A stretch of 64,000 bases of DNA. Origin: Hymenobacter sp. H14-R3 (lineage in GTDB: Bacteria; Bacteroidota; Bacteroidia; Cytophagales; Hymenobacteraceae). Both the position numbers and the translations under genes were made by a program. The stretch lies in the NCBI RefSeq assembly GCF_030063445.1, contig NZ_JASITD010000001.1:124001-188000 (forward strand). The letters are read 5' to 3'. Below, one piece after another: positions 1-8,035 of the stretch (the first letter of the stretch is position 1; each line of letters begins with the position of its first letter). The notes below the pieces were generated by a model. It did no database searches. It was given only the letters and a program-made list of their open reading frames with translations, and was not told the origin of the DNA.

Positions 1-233
1 CGGTGAAACGTGGTGCCGTTGTAGAAACCGCTGGTAGCTTTTTTCAGGAAATTAGCCTTATGCAACGGCGTGTCGCTGAACAAGATAAGCCGGATATTAC
101 CCAGGCTGGTGCTGATAGTAACGACCTCGTCTTTCTTGCTGGGCTTGGGCTTTTTGGCGGCCAGGGCCGGGCCACTGGCTAGCAGCCCCAAGGCTAGGGC
201 GGCGGTGTAGCACAAACGAAAACTCCGGTTCAT
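1..233 (-). CDS. Secreted cyclophilin-type peptidyl-prolyl isomerase (3' end cut by window)
   Basis: About 77 codons are visible, starting at the ATG at 233 and running off the left edge. A signal peptide ending in an ALA motif covers roughly the first 25 residues, followed by a short Lys/Pro-rich linker. Then comes the typical start of a cyclophilin domain: a TSLGNI strand, the DTPLHKANF helix with the family's conserved pattern (T-P-x-x-x-x-N-F), a GFYNGTTF segment, and FHR with the predicted catalytic arginine at the edge. It should catalyse proline cis-trans isomerisation in the periplasm or on the envelope. The rest of the domain lies outside the window, so length and activity cannot be judged. 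Confidence 0.85.
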   Translation of the reverse strand, partial: MNRSFRLCYTAALALGLLASGPALAAKKPKPSKKDEVVTISTSLGNIRLILFSDTPLHKANFLKKATSGFYNGTTFH

Positions 234-296
234 GGGTGGGGGAGCTAATATAGCTAAGGAAAACAGTAAGATAACGTATAACGCAAACAATGAGGC

Positions 297-1238
297 TTAT
301 AGCTCACCGCGCTGCTCGCGAATGCTGGCCAGAATGGCCGTGCCGCCGTGGCTCAGCACATAGTCGGCCACGGCCATGCCCAGGCCCTCAGCCTGCGCGG
401 GGGGCGCAGTTTGCACAAAGTCGATATACTCCTCGCCGCTGAGGCTGATGAGGCCGCCGTGCAGGCGAATGTCGCCGGCCGCATCGTAGGTAGCCAGGGC
501 AAACGATGGGATGCTGCACCCACCCTCCATGGTGCGCAAAAAGGCACGCTCGGCCAGCAGGCAGCGGTGGGTAGCGGCGTGGTCGAGGGCCTGCTTTATC
601 TTCGCTTTCAGCTCGTTATCCAAAAACCGCGAGCTTTCGACCGCGATGCTGCCCTGGCCCACGGGCGGCACAAACTTGTTGGCGGGCAGCGTGTGCCGAA
701 TGAGGGTATCGTAGCCCATGCGGTGCACGCCGGCGTAGGCCAGCACCAGGGCATCGTACTGGCCCTCTTGCAGCTTGCGCAAGCGCGTTTGGAGGTTGCC
801 ACGCGCCTCGGCGGTGTTGGCCAGCGGGTAGAAGCGGCGCAGCAAGGCTTTGCGGCGGGTGCTGCTGGTACCTAGCAAAATGCCGGGCTTGCTGATATCA
901 AAATCTTCCTGAAAGCTGACCACCACATCGTTAACCTGCTCGCGCTCCAGAAAGGCCAGCAACTCCAGGTCGGGCGGAATGGTGCTTTGCACGTCTTTGG
1001 CCGAGTGAATGGCCAAGTGGGTTTCGCCGCGGCGCAGGCTTTCTTCCAGCTCTTCGGTAAACACGCCCTTGGCCCCGATTTTGGCCAGCGAGCGGTCGAG
1101 CACCTGGTCACCCACGGTTTGCATGGGCACTATTTCGGTGGGTAGCCCGGCCTGGTTGAGCAGGCTGGCAACGTGCTCAGTTTGCCACAGGGCGAGGCGG
1201 GAGGCGCGGGTGGCGAGGCGAATGGGAGTCGAAAGCAT
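297..1238 (-). CDS. hemC: Hydroxymethylbilane synthase (porphobilinogen deaminase)
   Basis: Cytoplasmic haem-pathway enzyme that polymerises four porphobilinogens into hydroxymethylbilane. The protein opens with the family strand TPIRLATRASRLALWQ, has the catalytic HSAKDV loop, the arginine-rich SSTRRKA segment that contacts substrate, and the EGGCSIP cysteine that carries the dipyrromethane cofactor. The 313-residue length is normal. An upstream in-frame ATG at 1283 would add 15 residues, but those codons lie inside an inverted repeat and do not look like family sequence, so the ATG at 1238 is preferred. It is followed downstream by the cyclophilin on the same strand; no shared pathway is evident. 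Confidence 0.95.
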   Translation of the reverse strand: MLSTPIRLATRASRLALWQTEHVASLLNQAGLPTEIVPMQTVGDQVLDRSLAKIGAKGVFTEELEESLRRGETHLAIHSAKDVQSTIPPDLELLAFLEREQVNDVVVSFQEDFDISKPGILLGTSSTRRKALLRRFYPLANTAEARGNLQTRLRKLQEGQYDALVLAYAGVHRMGYDTLIRHTLPANKFVPPVGQGSIAVESSRFLDNELKAKIKQALDHAATHRCLLAERAFLRTMEGGCSIPSFALATYDAAGDIRLHGGLISLSGEEYIDFVQTAPPAQAEGLGMAVADYVLSHGGTAILASIREQRGEL

Positions 1239-1249
1239 ATCTTTTTTAA

Positions 1250-1333
1250 CGCAAAATTTCGCAGAGCGGGCAAAGTCTCGCAAAGTTTGGAGCTGGCCTT
1301 TGCGAAACTCTGCCCCCTCTGCGAAACTCCGCG
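1250..1333. repeat. Imperfect inverted repeat between hemC and the DUF2279 gene
   Basis: Two arms of about 35 bases (1250-1290 and 1296-1333) are imperfect reverse complements built from the unit TTTCGCAGAG and the unit CGCAAAGT, with only a few bases between them. It fills nearly the whole gap between two same-strand genes. It resembles the other palindromic elements in this window in design but not in sequence. Confidence 0.6.
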
Positions 1334-1334
1334 C

Positions 1335-2285
1335 TTAGTCTTTTGGTAGCAGCAGCGGATGAAAGCGCAGACCGTTCAACTGATTGAATTCTAGCGAGGG
1401 AGCGGGTATTTTAAAGAATTGCCCGGCGCTCACCAGCGGCTGCGCGCCGCGGCCGTTGATGCCCGGCAGGCGCGACAGGTTAATATCGGGCGAAAGGTAA
1501 AACTGCCGGTAACGGGTGAATTTCACCTCCTTGCCATCGGGGCCAAAGTAAGGCGGGTTGGCATGGCCGCCCGTCATGCCGCTGCCGCTGTAGCCCACGT
1601 CGAGGTTGAGCCAGCGCGGAAACGACGGCCCCACCGGCAGCACCGAGGCCAGGTTCAGCGACAGCCAGTACTGCTGGCCGTTGTAGTCTTTGAGCATTTG
1701 GCTGCCCGTACTGGGACCCAGTAAATTGGGCCGGTACTTGGGGTAAATACTTTGGCGCCAGCCGTAGCGCAGGCCCATTTTCTGCTCGCCAAAGCCGTAT
1801 TGCTGGCCCATGAATAAGCCGATGCCGGTGAGGTTGGCGGCCATGTCGCCCTTCGAGAAGCCCCAGCCCTCGGAGCGGCCGTCGAACAGTTCGATGGTGG
1901 TTTGGTAGAGCAGCGCAATGAGGCTACCCGTGAGCACCGAGGCACGCTCGTTGACCCCGCTCCAGCGAAACAGTTCGTACTCGCCCCGGCTGATGGCGTA
2001 GGAGGTGGTGGCGTGGCCCACCTTGTCCATTTGCAGCCACTCGCCGTTGTCGTTGAACGAGTGAAACGGCACGCGCTTGGTGTACCAGGTTTTACCTAAA
2101 AAGTAGGAAGTCAGCCCGTAAACTACCGCCGTGCCCACCACCACGCCAATAAAGCGGCCTTGGTGAATACCCGTATTGTCGGCCGCCATGGGCGTGGGCG
2201 GCGGTAGCGGCGGCCCGATTTGCGCGTGCGCTAGTTGGCCGACTCCCAGGCTGGCGGCTACTGCAAAAGGGGTAAGGCGACGCAT
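1335..2285 (-). CDS. DUF2279 family exported protein
   Basis: 316 residues with a signal peptide (about 1-21, ending AHAQ). After a proline-rich stretch there is one hydrophobic segment (about 45-62, VVVGTAVVYGLTSYFLG), then the conserved DUF2279 core: the MDKVGHATTSYAISR motif around 85-100, a hydrophobic stretch around 118, and a GWGFSKGDMAANLTG motif around 138-152. The C-terminal half has alternating aromatic strands (YWLSLNLASVLP, YLSPDINLSRL) suggesting beta structure at the outer membrane or periplasm. The function of the family is unknown. Family placement is from motif recognition. Confidence 0.75.
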   Translation of the reverse strand: MRRLTPFAVAASLGVGQLAHAQIGPPLPPPTPMAADNTGIHQGRFIGVVVGTAVVYGLTSYFLGKTWYTKRVPFHSFNDNGEWLQMDKVGHATTSYAISRGEYELFRWSGVNERASVLTGSLIALLYQTTIELFDGRSEGWGFSKGDMAANLTGIGLFMGQQYGFGEQKMGLRYGWRQSIYPKYRPNLLGPSTGSQMLKDYNGQQYWLSLNLASVLPVGPSFPRWLNLDVGYSGSGMTGGHANPPYFGPDGKEVKFTRYRQFYLSPDINLSRLPGINGRGAQPLVSAGQFFKIPAPSLEFNQLNGLRFHPLLLPKD

Positions 2286-2300
2286 TATACAAAGGTAGGA

Positions 2301-2406
2301 GTAGCGTAAGCTTCAGCTTGCGAGCGAGCGTAGCGAGCATCTCGCGCCCGGGTCGTCCGGTACCGCCTACTCGCTGCGCTCGTTCGCAAGCTGAAGCTTA
2401 CGCTAC
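2301..2406. repeat. Long palindromic element, AAGCTTCAGCTTGC family (copy 1)
   Basis: Left arm 2301-2330 and right arm about 2372-2406 are near-perfect reverse complements (GTAGCGTAAGCTTCAGCTTG and its complement), with a GC-rich loop. The element fills the gap between DUF2279 and holB. Related copies with the same AAGCTT/CAGCTTGC core lie at 43751-43812 and 47344-47451. Confidence 0.85.
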
Positions 2407-2412
2407 GTTGTG

Positions 2413-3549
2413 CTACTGCGCTTGGCGCAGCTGCTGGCCCATGCGTAGCGAGGCATCTACGAAAACCATGCGGGGGTTGGCGTTGCGCTCGATGTGGTAG
2501 TGGGCCGTGTTGAGCTCCTCGGTGAGCTGGTCGGCGTTGCGCACAGTCACAAACTTGCTGAAACCCTGCACAAACTGCTGCTCGCCACTGGGCAGATGCG
2601 GCACCAGCTGCGGGTCGAGACCGTAGAGCAGCACCTTGCGCAGCAGCCCCAGCGAAAAGCTGAGCTGCTCCTTCTGGTTTTCGCGGCCCATCTTCTGAAA
2701 CTCGTCGGCCAGCGCCAGTACATCGCTCATTTTCAGGCCGTAGCACTTACGCATCCACTTAATGAAGAAGTCGGCGTAGTCGTGGTCGGCACTTTGCTCG
2801 CGGCTGGCAATGGCGGCCCCCAGGTTGCCCTCGGCCAGCTGCGCCACCTGGCGGGCCTTCACCTCGGGCACGTGGTAATGCGCTGTTAGATAGTTGGTTA
2901 TATCATCTTCCGAAAACGGGCGCACTACTACCGATTGCACCCGGCTGAGGATAGTGGGCAGCAGGCGCTCGGGCTCGTTGGTTACCAGCAGGAACACGGT
3001 GGTGGGCGGCGGCTCTTCCAGCAGCTTGAGCACGGCGTTGGCGGCGGCCGGGTGCATCAGCTCGGGCAGCCACAGGATAACGATTTTATACGCAGCCTCA
3101 AACGCCTTGAGCGACACCAACTTAAGCAGCTGGCCGGCTTCCTCTTTCGATATGCTACCCTGCTTGTTTTCGGCCCCAATGTGCTGCATCCAGTCGTTGA
3201 AGCCCTGGTAGGGGCTTTCGGCCAGAAAGGTGCGCCAATCGGCCATAAAGCGGCCGCTAGTGGCATCCTTGGGCACCGCTTTGGTGGTGGTAGTGGGCAG
3301 AATGAAGTTAAGGTCGGGGTGGGCCAACTTCTTGATTTTCAGGCAGGCGGGGCAGTGGCCGCAGCTGTCGTCGGCATCAGCGGCGCGGCCCTCGCAGTTG
3401 AGGTACTGGGCGTAGGCCAGTGTCAGCGCCAGCGCCGCCGAGCCTTCGGCTCCGCGAAACAGTTGCGCGTGCGCCACGTGCCCGCGTTGCACCGAGTGGC
3501 GCAGCACCTGCTTGAGGTCAGTTTGGTTGGGGATATCGGCGAAGGTCAT
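2413..3549 (-). CDS. holB: DNA polymerase III, delta-prime subunit
   Basis: Clamp-loader subunit of the replicative polymerase. The 378-residue protein begins with the usual DIPNQTDLKQVLRHSVQRGHVAHAQLF segment (the H-A-x-L-F motif), has a four-cysteine zinc module near residue 54-73 (NCEG, then CGHCPACLK), the PELMHPAAANAVLKLLEEPP motif, and a sensor-like PTILSRVQS motif with the SRC-type arginine. No good P-loop is seen, as expected for delta-prime. The C-terminal collar helices continue to the end. Start ATG at 3549 gives a normal N-terminus. Confidence 0.93.
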   Translation of the reverse strand: MTFADIPNQTDLKQVLRHSVQRGHVAHAQLFRGAEGSAALALTLAYAQYLNCEGRAADADDSCGHCPACLKIKKLAHPDLNFILPTTTTKAVPKDATSGRFMADWRTFLAESPYQGFNDWMQHIGAENKQGSISKEEAGQLLKLVSLKAFEAAYKIVILWLPELMHPAAANAVLKLLEEPPPTTVFLLVTNEPERLLPTILSRVQSVVVRPFSEDDITNYLTAHYHVPEVKARQVAQLAEGNLGAAIASREQSADHDYADFFIKWMRKCYGLKMSDVLALADEFQKMGRENQKEQLSFSLGLLRKVLLYGLDPQLVPHLPSGEQQFVQGFSKFVTVRNADQLTEELNTAHYHIERNANPRMVFVDASLRMGQQLRQAQ

Positions 3550-3590
3550 TAGAGTTGCTATCGCTTGCTAATCAGTCATTTATTGTTGGT

Positions 3591-3625
3591 TGTCGTCATG
3601 CTGCACTGCGCTCAGCATGACGACA
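3591..3625. repeat. Short palindrome, CGTCATGCTG family (copy 1)
   Basis: Perfect 13-base arms (TGTCGTCATGCTG at 3591-3603 and its complement at 3613-3625) around a 9-base loop, in the gap upstream of holB. The CGTCATGCTG core is shared with the much longer palindrome at 62894-62994 and related to 38781-38820. Confidence 0.8.
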
Positions 3626-3661
3626 GCCTTTTACAAAGATTTCACTCTGGAAACAAGTGTA

Positions 3662-4873
3662 TTAACTAACCGCTTTTTCCCAAACCCTATCCCCTTCAGT
3701 CTGCTTAAATACCTCTTCCATAATCTCCTGCTCCAGTGCATCATACGCTAAGCCGCGCCGACTCATCACGCGCTCGGTTACCTCGGTTACCTTGTTGAGC
3801 TTGAAGGTTTCGAAGCCCGCGGGGCCGCCCCAGCTAAAGCTCGGGATGAACTGGCGCGGGAAGCCCGCCCCGAAAATATTGGCCCCCACGCCCACCACCG
3901 TGCCGGTGTTGAACATGGTGTTGATGCCGCACTTGCTGTGGTCGCCCATGAGCAGGCCGCAGAAGGTCTGGCCGGTATCGACGAAGCGGTGGGTGGCGTG
4001 GCTCCACACCTTCACGGGGGCGTAGTTGTTTTTGAGGTTGCTGGTGTTGGTATCGGCCCCCAGGTTGCACCACTCGCCGACAACCGAGTTGCCGAGGTAG
4101 CCATCGTGGCCTTTGTTGCTGTAGCCCATCAGGATACTGTTGCCTATTTCGCCGCCCACCTTGCAGAAGGGCCCAATGGTATTGTCGCCGCGCAGGCGCA
4201 CGCTGGCGTTCAGCACCGCACCCTCGCACACGGCCAGCGGGCCCTTCAGGATGGCCCCTTCCTGCACCTGCACGTTTTTGCCCAGGTAAATGGGGCCGTC
4301 TTCGGCGTTGAGAATCGCGGCGCGAATTTTTACGCCGGGCTCTATAAAGATATTTTCGGGCGCGTACACAATGGTGTGCGCATCGCCCACCGGCTGCGAG
4401 GTGCGCCCGGCCGTGAGCAAGGCAAAATCGCGCCGAATCTCGACGCCATTGCGCAGAAACAACTGCCACGGCTGGTCGATAACTACCACCGGCTCAGCTA
4501 CTTCGCGCTGCTCGCGCAGGCCATCCTGAATGAGCTCGGCTACCTGGCTGGCATCGGCCAGGTGGGCGGCCACCAGCAGGTCGTCGCAATACAGGCCCTG
4601 GCCGGGCGTGAGGGCCAGCACCTGGCGGGCCAGCAGGTCGTCGGGGCACACGGCGCCGTTGACTACCAGCGCGGGGCCGGCCACGTTACCAGCCGGAAAC
4701 TTGGCCTGCAAATACGGCTGCGTGAGGTAGCCTACACTGGCCGCGCCCAGGCGGTGCTGCCACTTTTCGGCAATGGTCAGGATGCCGCAGCGCAGCGCAG
4801 CCACCGGCCGCGTAAACGTGAGGGGCAACAAATACGGCCGAATAGCCGGGTCGTCGAATAACAGTAAGTGCAT
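3662..4873 (-). CDS. GlmU-like putative sugar nucleotidyltransferase / acyltransferase
   Basis: 403 residues. The N-terminal part (about 1-190) resembles a degraded nucleotidyltransferase domain (LLPLTFTRPVAALRCGILTIAEKW). From about 170 on, a left-handed beta-helix with hexapeptide repeats is clear (IFIEPGVKI, GPIYLGKNVQVQEGAILKG, AVLNASVRL, IGPFCKVGGEIGNSI, GDHSKCGINTMFNTG). It belongs to the Bacteroidota GlmU-like family whose exact substrate is not established; a role in activating a sugar for envelope polysaccharide is an inference. It stands alone between rpmE2 and holB, on the same strand. Confidence 0.8.
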   Translation of the reverse strand: MHLLLFDDPAIRPYLLPLTFTRPVAALRCGILTIAEKWQHRLGAASVGYLTQPYLQAKFPAGNVAGPALVVNGAVCPDDLLARQVLALTPGQGLYCDDLLVAAHLADASQVAELIQDGLREQREVAEPVVVIDQPWQLFLRNGVEIRRDFALLTAGRTSQPVGDAHTIVYAPENIFIEPGVKIRAAILNAEDGPIYLGKNVQVQEGAILKGPLAVCEGAVLNASVRLRGDNTIGPFCKVGGEIGNSILMGYSNKGHDGYLGNSVVGEWCNLGADTNTSNLKNNYAPVKVWSHATHRFVDTGQTFCGLLMGDHSKCGINTMFNTGTVVGVGANIFGAGFPRQFIPSFSWGGPAGFETFKLNKVTEVTERVMSRRGLAYDALEQEIMEEVFKQTEGDRVWEKAVS

Positions 4874-4880
4874 GGTTTTA

Positions 4881-4916
4881 TAGCTGTTAGCTCATAGCTG
4901 CTAGCTTATAGCTTTT
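4881..4916. repeat. Heptad direct repeats, TAGCTnn unit
   Basis: Five consecutive seven-base units of the form TAGCTNN (TAGCTGT, TAGCTCA, TAGCTGC, TAGCTTA, TAGCTTT) lie just upstream of the GlmU-like start. The same kind of unit recurs as inverted arms at 23062-23218. Confidence 0.75.
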
Positions 4917-5024
4917 TTTATAGGGGCCCTATTAAGTAGCTGTCGGGGCGCGCAGGTTGCGCACCAGGCAATATCAACCGATTCAGGAAAAGACAAATTT
5001 ACGCCACCCGACCGGGGGCAAACA

Positions 5025-5058
5025 CAAAAAAACTCCTCCCGGCGCACCGGAAGGAGTC
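5025..5058 (-). terminator. Rho-independent terminator of rpmE2
   Basis: On the minus strand a stem ACTCCTTCCGG/CCGGGAGGAGT with a four-base loop is followed by seven T residues. It lies about 30 bases after the rpmE2 stop codon. Confidence 0.9.
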
Positions 5059-5087
5059 TCCAAAAAAGCTGATAGCTTGGCAAAAAG

Positions 5088-5357
5088 CTATTCTTTGCCG
5101 GCGCTGCTCTGCGCTTTGCTGGCGTAGCGGGTGCGGAATTTCTCCACGCGACCTGCCGTGTCGATGAACATGTTTTTGCCGGTGTAGAAGGGGTGCGAAG
5201 CACTGCTCACTTCGATTTTAATCACCGGGTAGGTGTTGCCGTCTTCCCACTGAATCGTCTCGGCCGACGTCATCGTGGAGCGGGTGATGAATTTGAAGTC
5301 CGAAGAGGTGTCTTGGAAAACTACCTGGCGGTACTCGGGGTGCGTGTCCTTTTTCAT
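5088..5357 (-). CDS. rpmE2: 50S ribosomal protein L31, type B
   Basis: 89 residues beginning [10 protein letters not shown], the standard start of type B L31. The protein has the FITRSTM and [11 protein letters not shown] signatures and lacks the CxxC zinc pairs of type A L31, so it is the zinc-independent form. It is a component of the large ribosomal subunit. It is a single-gene unit with its own promoter (5412-5442) and terminator (5025-5058). Confidence 0.96.
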   Translation of the reverse strand: MKKDTHPEYRQVVFQDTSSDFKFITRSTMTSAETIQWEDGNTYPVIKIEVSSASHPFYTGKNMFIDTAGRVEKFRTRYASKAQSSAGKE

Positions 5358-5411
5358 TATCGGGAGGGCCTATTTACCTGTTAAACCCTGCCGTTTTTGC
5401 GGAAGGGACTG

Positions 5412-5442
5412 CAAAAGTACGCAGCAGCGCGCACAAAGTCAA
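5412..5442 (-). promoter_or_regulatory. Bacteroidota-type promoter of rpmE2
   Basis: On the minus strand a -7 box TACTTTTG (5412-5419) matches TAnnTTTG exactly, with a TTG (5440-5442) 20 bases upstream, matching the -33 element. This predicts a leader of roughly 45-50 bases before the rpmE2 start. Confidence 0.6.
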
Positions 5443-5565
5443 CCCGCCGCCGCCAACGCAGGTGGCCCAGGGCCAGCCCGTTGCGTCGGCTACCCGCGCC
5501 AGGCCGCTGCCAATGGGCGTTATTTGGACCCAACTTTACGCCGCGTCTTCCTTATCCGCCTCCCT

Positions 5566-6147
5566 ATGCGCCTGTGCTTCGCCTCCAATAATGCCCACAA
5601 GCTGGATGAAATCCGGCCGCTGCTGCCCGCCGGCTTGCAGCTCCTGAGCCTGGCCGATATCGGCTGCCACGAAGAACTGCCCGAAACCCAGCCCACCCTC
5701 GAAGGCAACGCCCACCAGAAGGCTCAGTATGTATTTGACCACTACGGCGTTGGCTGCTTTGCCGATGATACCGGCCTGGAGGTGGAGGCGCTGGGCGGCG
5801 AGCCCGGCGTGTACTCGGCGCGCTACGCCGGCCCCCAGCGCGAGGCCGCCGACAACGTGGCCAAGCTGCTGCACGAGCTAGGCGCGCAGCCCAACCGCGC
5901 GGCCCGCTTTCGCACAGTGGTGTCATTGGTGCGCGGCGCGGCCGATGTGCAGGAGTTCAGCGGCGAGGTGGCCGGCACCATCGCGGCCGCGCCCACGGGG
6001 CAGGGCGGCTTTGGCTACGACCCGGTGTTTGTGCCCAGCGAGGGCGACGGCCGCACGTTTGCCGAAATGACGCTGGCCGAGAAAAACCTACTCAGCCACC
6101 GCGCCCGCGCAGTGGCCGGGCTAGTGGCGTTTTTGAAGGCGGAATGA
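5566..6147 (+). CDS. rdgB: Non-canonical purine NTP pyrophosphatase (RdgB/HAM1)
   Basis: Hydrolyses ITP, dITP and XTP to monophosphates, keeping deaminated purines out of nucleic acids. 193 residues with the family start RLCFASNNAHKLDEI (the N-N-x-H-K motif binds the triphosphate), the FADDTGLEVEALGGEPGVYSARYAG active-site block around 66-90, and GFGYDPVFVP near 148. The open frame extends 97 codons further upstream, but that stretch is low-quality sequence overlapping the rpmE2 promoter; the ATG at 5566 gives the conserved N-terminus. Confidence 0.95.
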   Translation: MRLCFASNNAHKLDEIRPLLPAGLQLLSLADIGCHEELPETQPTLEGNAHQKAQYVFDHYGVGCFADDTGLEVEALGGEPGVYSARYAGPQREAADNVAKLLHELGAQPNRAARFRTVVSLVRGAADVQEFSGEVAGTIAAAPTGQGGFGYDPVFVPSEGDGRTFAEMTLAEKNLLSHRARAVAGLVAFLKAE

Positions 6148-6231
6148 GGAGTTAGGAATGAATAATTACGCGCTCCGTAATTTCTCATTCTTCATTCCCA
6201 ATTCTTCATTCCTGATTACCCATTCCCCCCA
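6148..6231. repeat. AT-rich heptad-type inverted repeat between rdgB and udk
   Basis: Left arm GGAGTTAGGAATGAATAATT and a longer right arm made of repeated ATTCTTCATTC/CATTCC units form an imperfect hairpin around a TACG..CGTA core. The base composition is far lower in G+C than the flanking genes. It is the same style as the element inside hrpB at 48705-48788. It also supplies a false in-frame N-terminal extension to udk. Confidence 0.75.
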
Positions 6232-6236
6232 GCGCC

Positions 6237-6244
6237 TACCTTTG
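6237..6244 (+). promoter_or_regulatory. -7 box upstream of udk
   Basis: TACCTTTG matches TAnnTTTG exactly and ends only nine bases before the chosen udk ATG at 6254. No convincing -33 TTG is seen. If used, the transcript would be almost leaderless. Confidence 0.45.
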
Positions 6245-6253
6245 CCCTCCGTT

Positions 6254-6883
6254 ATGCAGCATCCCTACCTCGTTGGTATCACGGGCGGCAGCGCATCGGG
6301 CAAAACTACGTTTTTGCGCCGTTTGCTGGCCGCTTTCCCCGAACGCGACATCTGTTTGATTTCGCAGGACAATTATTACCACCCCCGCGACCAGCAGTTT
6401 CGCGACGACCAGGGCGTAGAAAACTTCGACCTGCCTTCGAGCATCGACTCGGCCGCCTACGCCGCCGATGTGCGCCAATTGCGCGATGGCCACGAGGTGC
6501 GCCGCCAGGAATACACCTTCAATAACCCTAATGTGGTGCCCGCCGAGCTGGTGTTTCGGCCCGCGCCCATTGTGGTGGTCGAAGGCATTTTCGTGTTCTA
6601 CTTCGAGGAAATAGCCAAGCTGCTCGACCTCAAAGTGTACATCGACGCCCAGGAGCACGTGAAGCTGCACCGCCGCATTGTGCGCGACCGCGACGAGCGC
6701 GGCTACGACCTGCAAGACGTGCTGTACCGCTACACCAACCACGTAGCGCCTACCTACGAGAAGTACATTCAACCATTTAAGGTTGAGGCAGATATCATCA
6801 TTCCGAATAACCGCCACTTTGAGAACGGGCTGGCCGTGCTCACGGGCTACCTGCGGGGCAAGGTGGCCGAGGGCGCGCAATAA
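6254..6883 (+). CDS. udk: Uridine kinase
   Basis: Phosphorylates uridine and cytidine to UMP and CMP in pyrimidine salvage. 209 residues with P-loop GGSASGKTT at about 10-18, the ISQDNYYHPRDQQ motif around 37-50, FDLPSSIDSAAY, the VVVEGIFVFY Walker B strand, and the RRIVRDRDERGYDLQ lid region around 140. The open frame begins at 6158, but the first 32 codons are encoded by the repeat at 6148-6231 and do not belong to the family; the ATG at 6254 is correct. Confidence 0.95.
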   Translation: MQHPYLVGITGGSASGKTTFLRRLLAAFPERDICLISQDNYYHPRDQQFRDDQGVENFDLPSSIDSAAYAADVRQLRDGHEVRRQEYTFNNPNVVPAELVFRPAPIVVVEGIFVFYFEEIAKLLDLKVYIDAQEHVKLHRRIVRDRDERGYDLQDVLYRYTNHVAPTYEKYIQPFKVEADIIIPNNRHFENGLAVLTGYLRGKVAEGAQ

Positions 6884-7041
6884 GGCGGCGTTAAGCGGCT
6901 CGTTTGGGTAGCTACCGCCGAGGCACGCGGAGTATTTGTGGCCTGGGCGCCGTTTGCGCCGACTCGTGGCACGGCGGGGCCAGCCGTATGTTGGCTAGCG
7001 CTCGCTCCGCAGCTTTCTCCTTGATTAACAGCAATGTAGTA

Positions 7042-7509
7042 GTGTATAGCAAAGCCGAAATCTCCCAGCTGCGCCAGGCGTTCTGGACCGCTTTTGGGCA
7101 GTACATGGCCCCCATAAAGTCGGCCGATGGCTGGCCGGTGAGCTGGGTCAATTACAAGACCGACGTGAAGGGCGTGCAGTTTCGGATGCAGGCCGATAAC
7201 CGGCGCGCCACCATCGCCATTGAGCTCACGCAGGCCGATGCGGACGTGCGGGAGCTGTTTTACGAGCAGTTTCTGGAGCTTCAACCCATGCTGCACGAAA
7301 CCCTGGGCGAAACCTGGACCTGGGAGCCCGCCGCTTCCAACGAATACGGCCAGCCGCTGAGCCGCATTTATGCTGAATTGACCCCCGCTAACCTGTTCAA
7401 CCGCGACGACTGGCCGGCCCTGATTTCGTTCTTCAAGCCCCGTATGCTGGCTCTGGACGAGTTTTGGAGCAGCGCGCTGTACGCCTTTGAGGAGCTGCGC
7501 GACTTGTAG
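7042..7509 (+). CDS. DUF4268 domain protein
   Basis: Starting at GTG 7042 gives 155 residues opening YSKAEISQLRQAFWTAFGQYM, which is the usual start of DUF4268 proteins; the longer open frame from 6904 adds unconserved codons. Conserved features are WVNYKTDVKGVQFRM, a central IAIELTQAD strand and helix, WTWEP, and a C-terminal NLFNRDDWPALISFFKPRM segment. DUF4268 occurs alone and as the C-terminal domain of some restriction- or nuclease-like proteins; the role of the stand-alone form is unknown. No signal peptide, so it is likely cytoplasmic. Confidence 0.75.
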   Translation: MYSKAEISQLRQAFWTAFGQYMAPIKSADGWPVSWVNYKTDVKGVQFRMQADNRRATIAIELTQADADVRELFYEQFLELQPMLHETLGETWTWEPAASNEYGQPLSRIYAELTPANLFNRDDWPALISFFKPRMLALDEFWSSALYAFEELRDL

Positions 7510-7547
7510 CCCGCCGCCCGGGCGTAGGTTCAACTACTTGCCCGGGT

Positions 7548-7555
7548 TATATTTG
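7548..7555 (+). promoter_or_regulatory. -7 box upstream of the 7572 gene
   Basis: TATATTTG matches the Bacteroidota -7 consensus TAnnTTTG exactly, 16 bases before the ATG at 7572. No clear TTG at the usual distance. Confidence 0.45.
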
Positions 7556-7571
7556 TGGCCCTGCCCGAGTT

Positions 7572-7952
7572 ATGCACTATTCCTTTTCCCAGTTTAAGCA
7601 GTTTATCCGCGTGGCCCTGGTGGCCCTGCCGGTACTGCTGTTGCTGGGCCTCAATGGCCGGATGGTGAGCCTGTTGCGCCCCACCCGCCCGGCGGGCACA
7701 CTGCTCGTGGCGGCCCCGCGCGCCACGGTTGTCAAGCAAAAAATAGCGCTCGAAGCGGCCTCGCCGCTGGGTAGCTACGTGGCTCCGGCTTTTGCGCTGG
7801 GCTGGCTGCCGGGCACGCTGCCTGCTGCCTGGTTGCCGCGCCTCGTGCGCCGCACCGTGGCCCGGGCGGCGGCGGGCACGCCGGCGGCGTTTGTGGCGCA
7901 GCAGTGCCGCCAGCGGCTGCTGAGCTTTCTGCTGTCGCCGCAGGCCCCGTAG
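7572..7952 (+). CDS. Small single-pass membrane protein of unknown function
   Basis: 126 residues. A basic N-terminus is followed by one hydrophobic helix (about 14-28, VALVALPVLLLLGLNG), then a mostly external segment rich in Arg, Ala and Pro. I do not recognise a family. The exact -7 box in front and the position between two other uncharacterised genes support it being expressed. It overlaps no other confident gene on either strand. Confidence 0.5.
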   Translation: MHYSFSQFKQFIRVALVALPVLLLLGLNGRMVSLLRPTRPAGTLLVAAPRATVVKQKIALEAASPLGSYVAPAFALGWLPGTLPAAWLPRLVRRTVARAAAGTPAAFVAQQCRQRLLSFLLSPQAP

Positions 7953-8035
7953 CACCCCAGGCGGGCCAGCTTTGCTGGGAAGTCGGTAACTTAGCCTCAA
8001 GCAGGTTGCTGATAATCAGCTTAATTTTTTGCATC

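Noticed and set aside
6158..6253. N-terminal extension of uridine kinase
   Set aside because: Encoded by an AT-rich repeat and in front of a -7 box; the P-loop start at 6254 is the family start.
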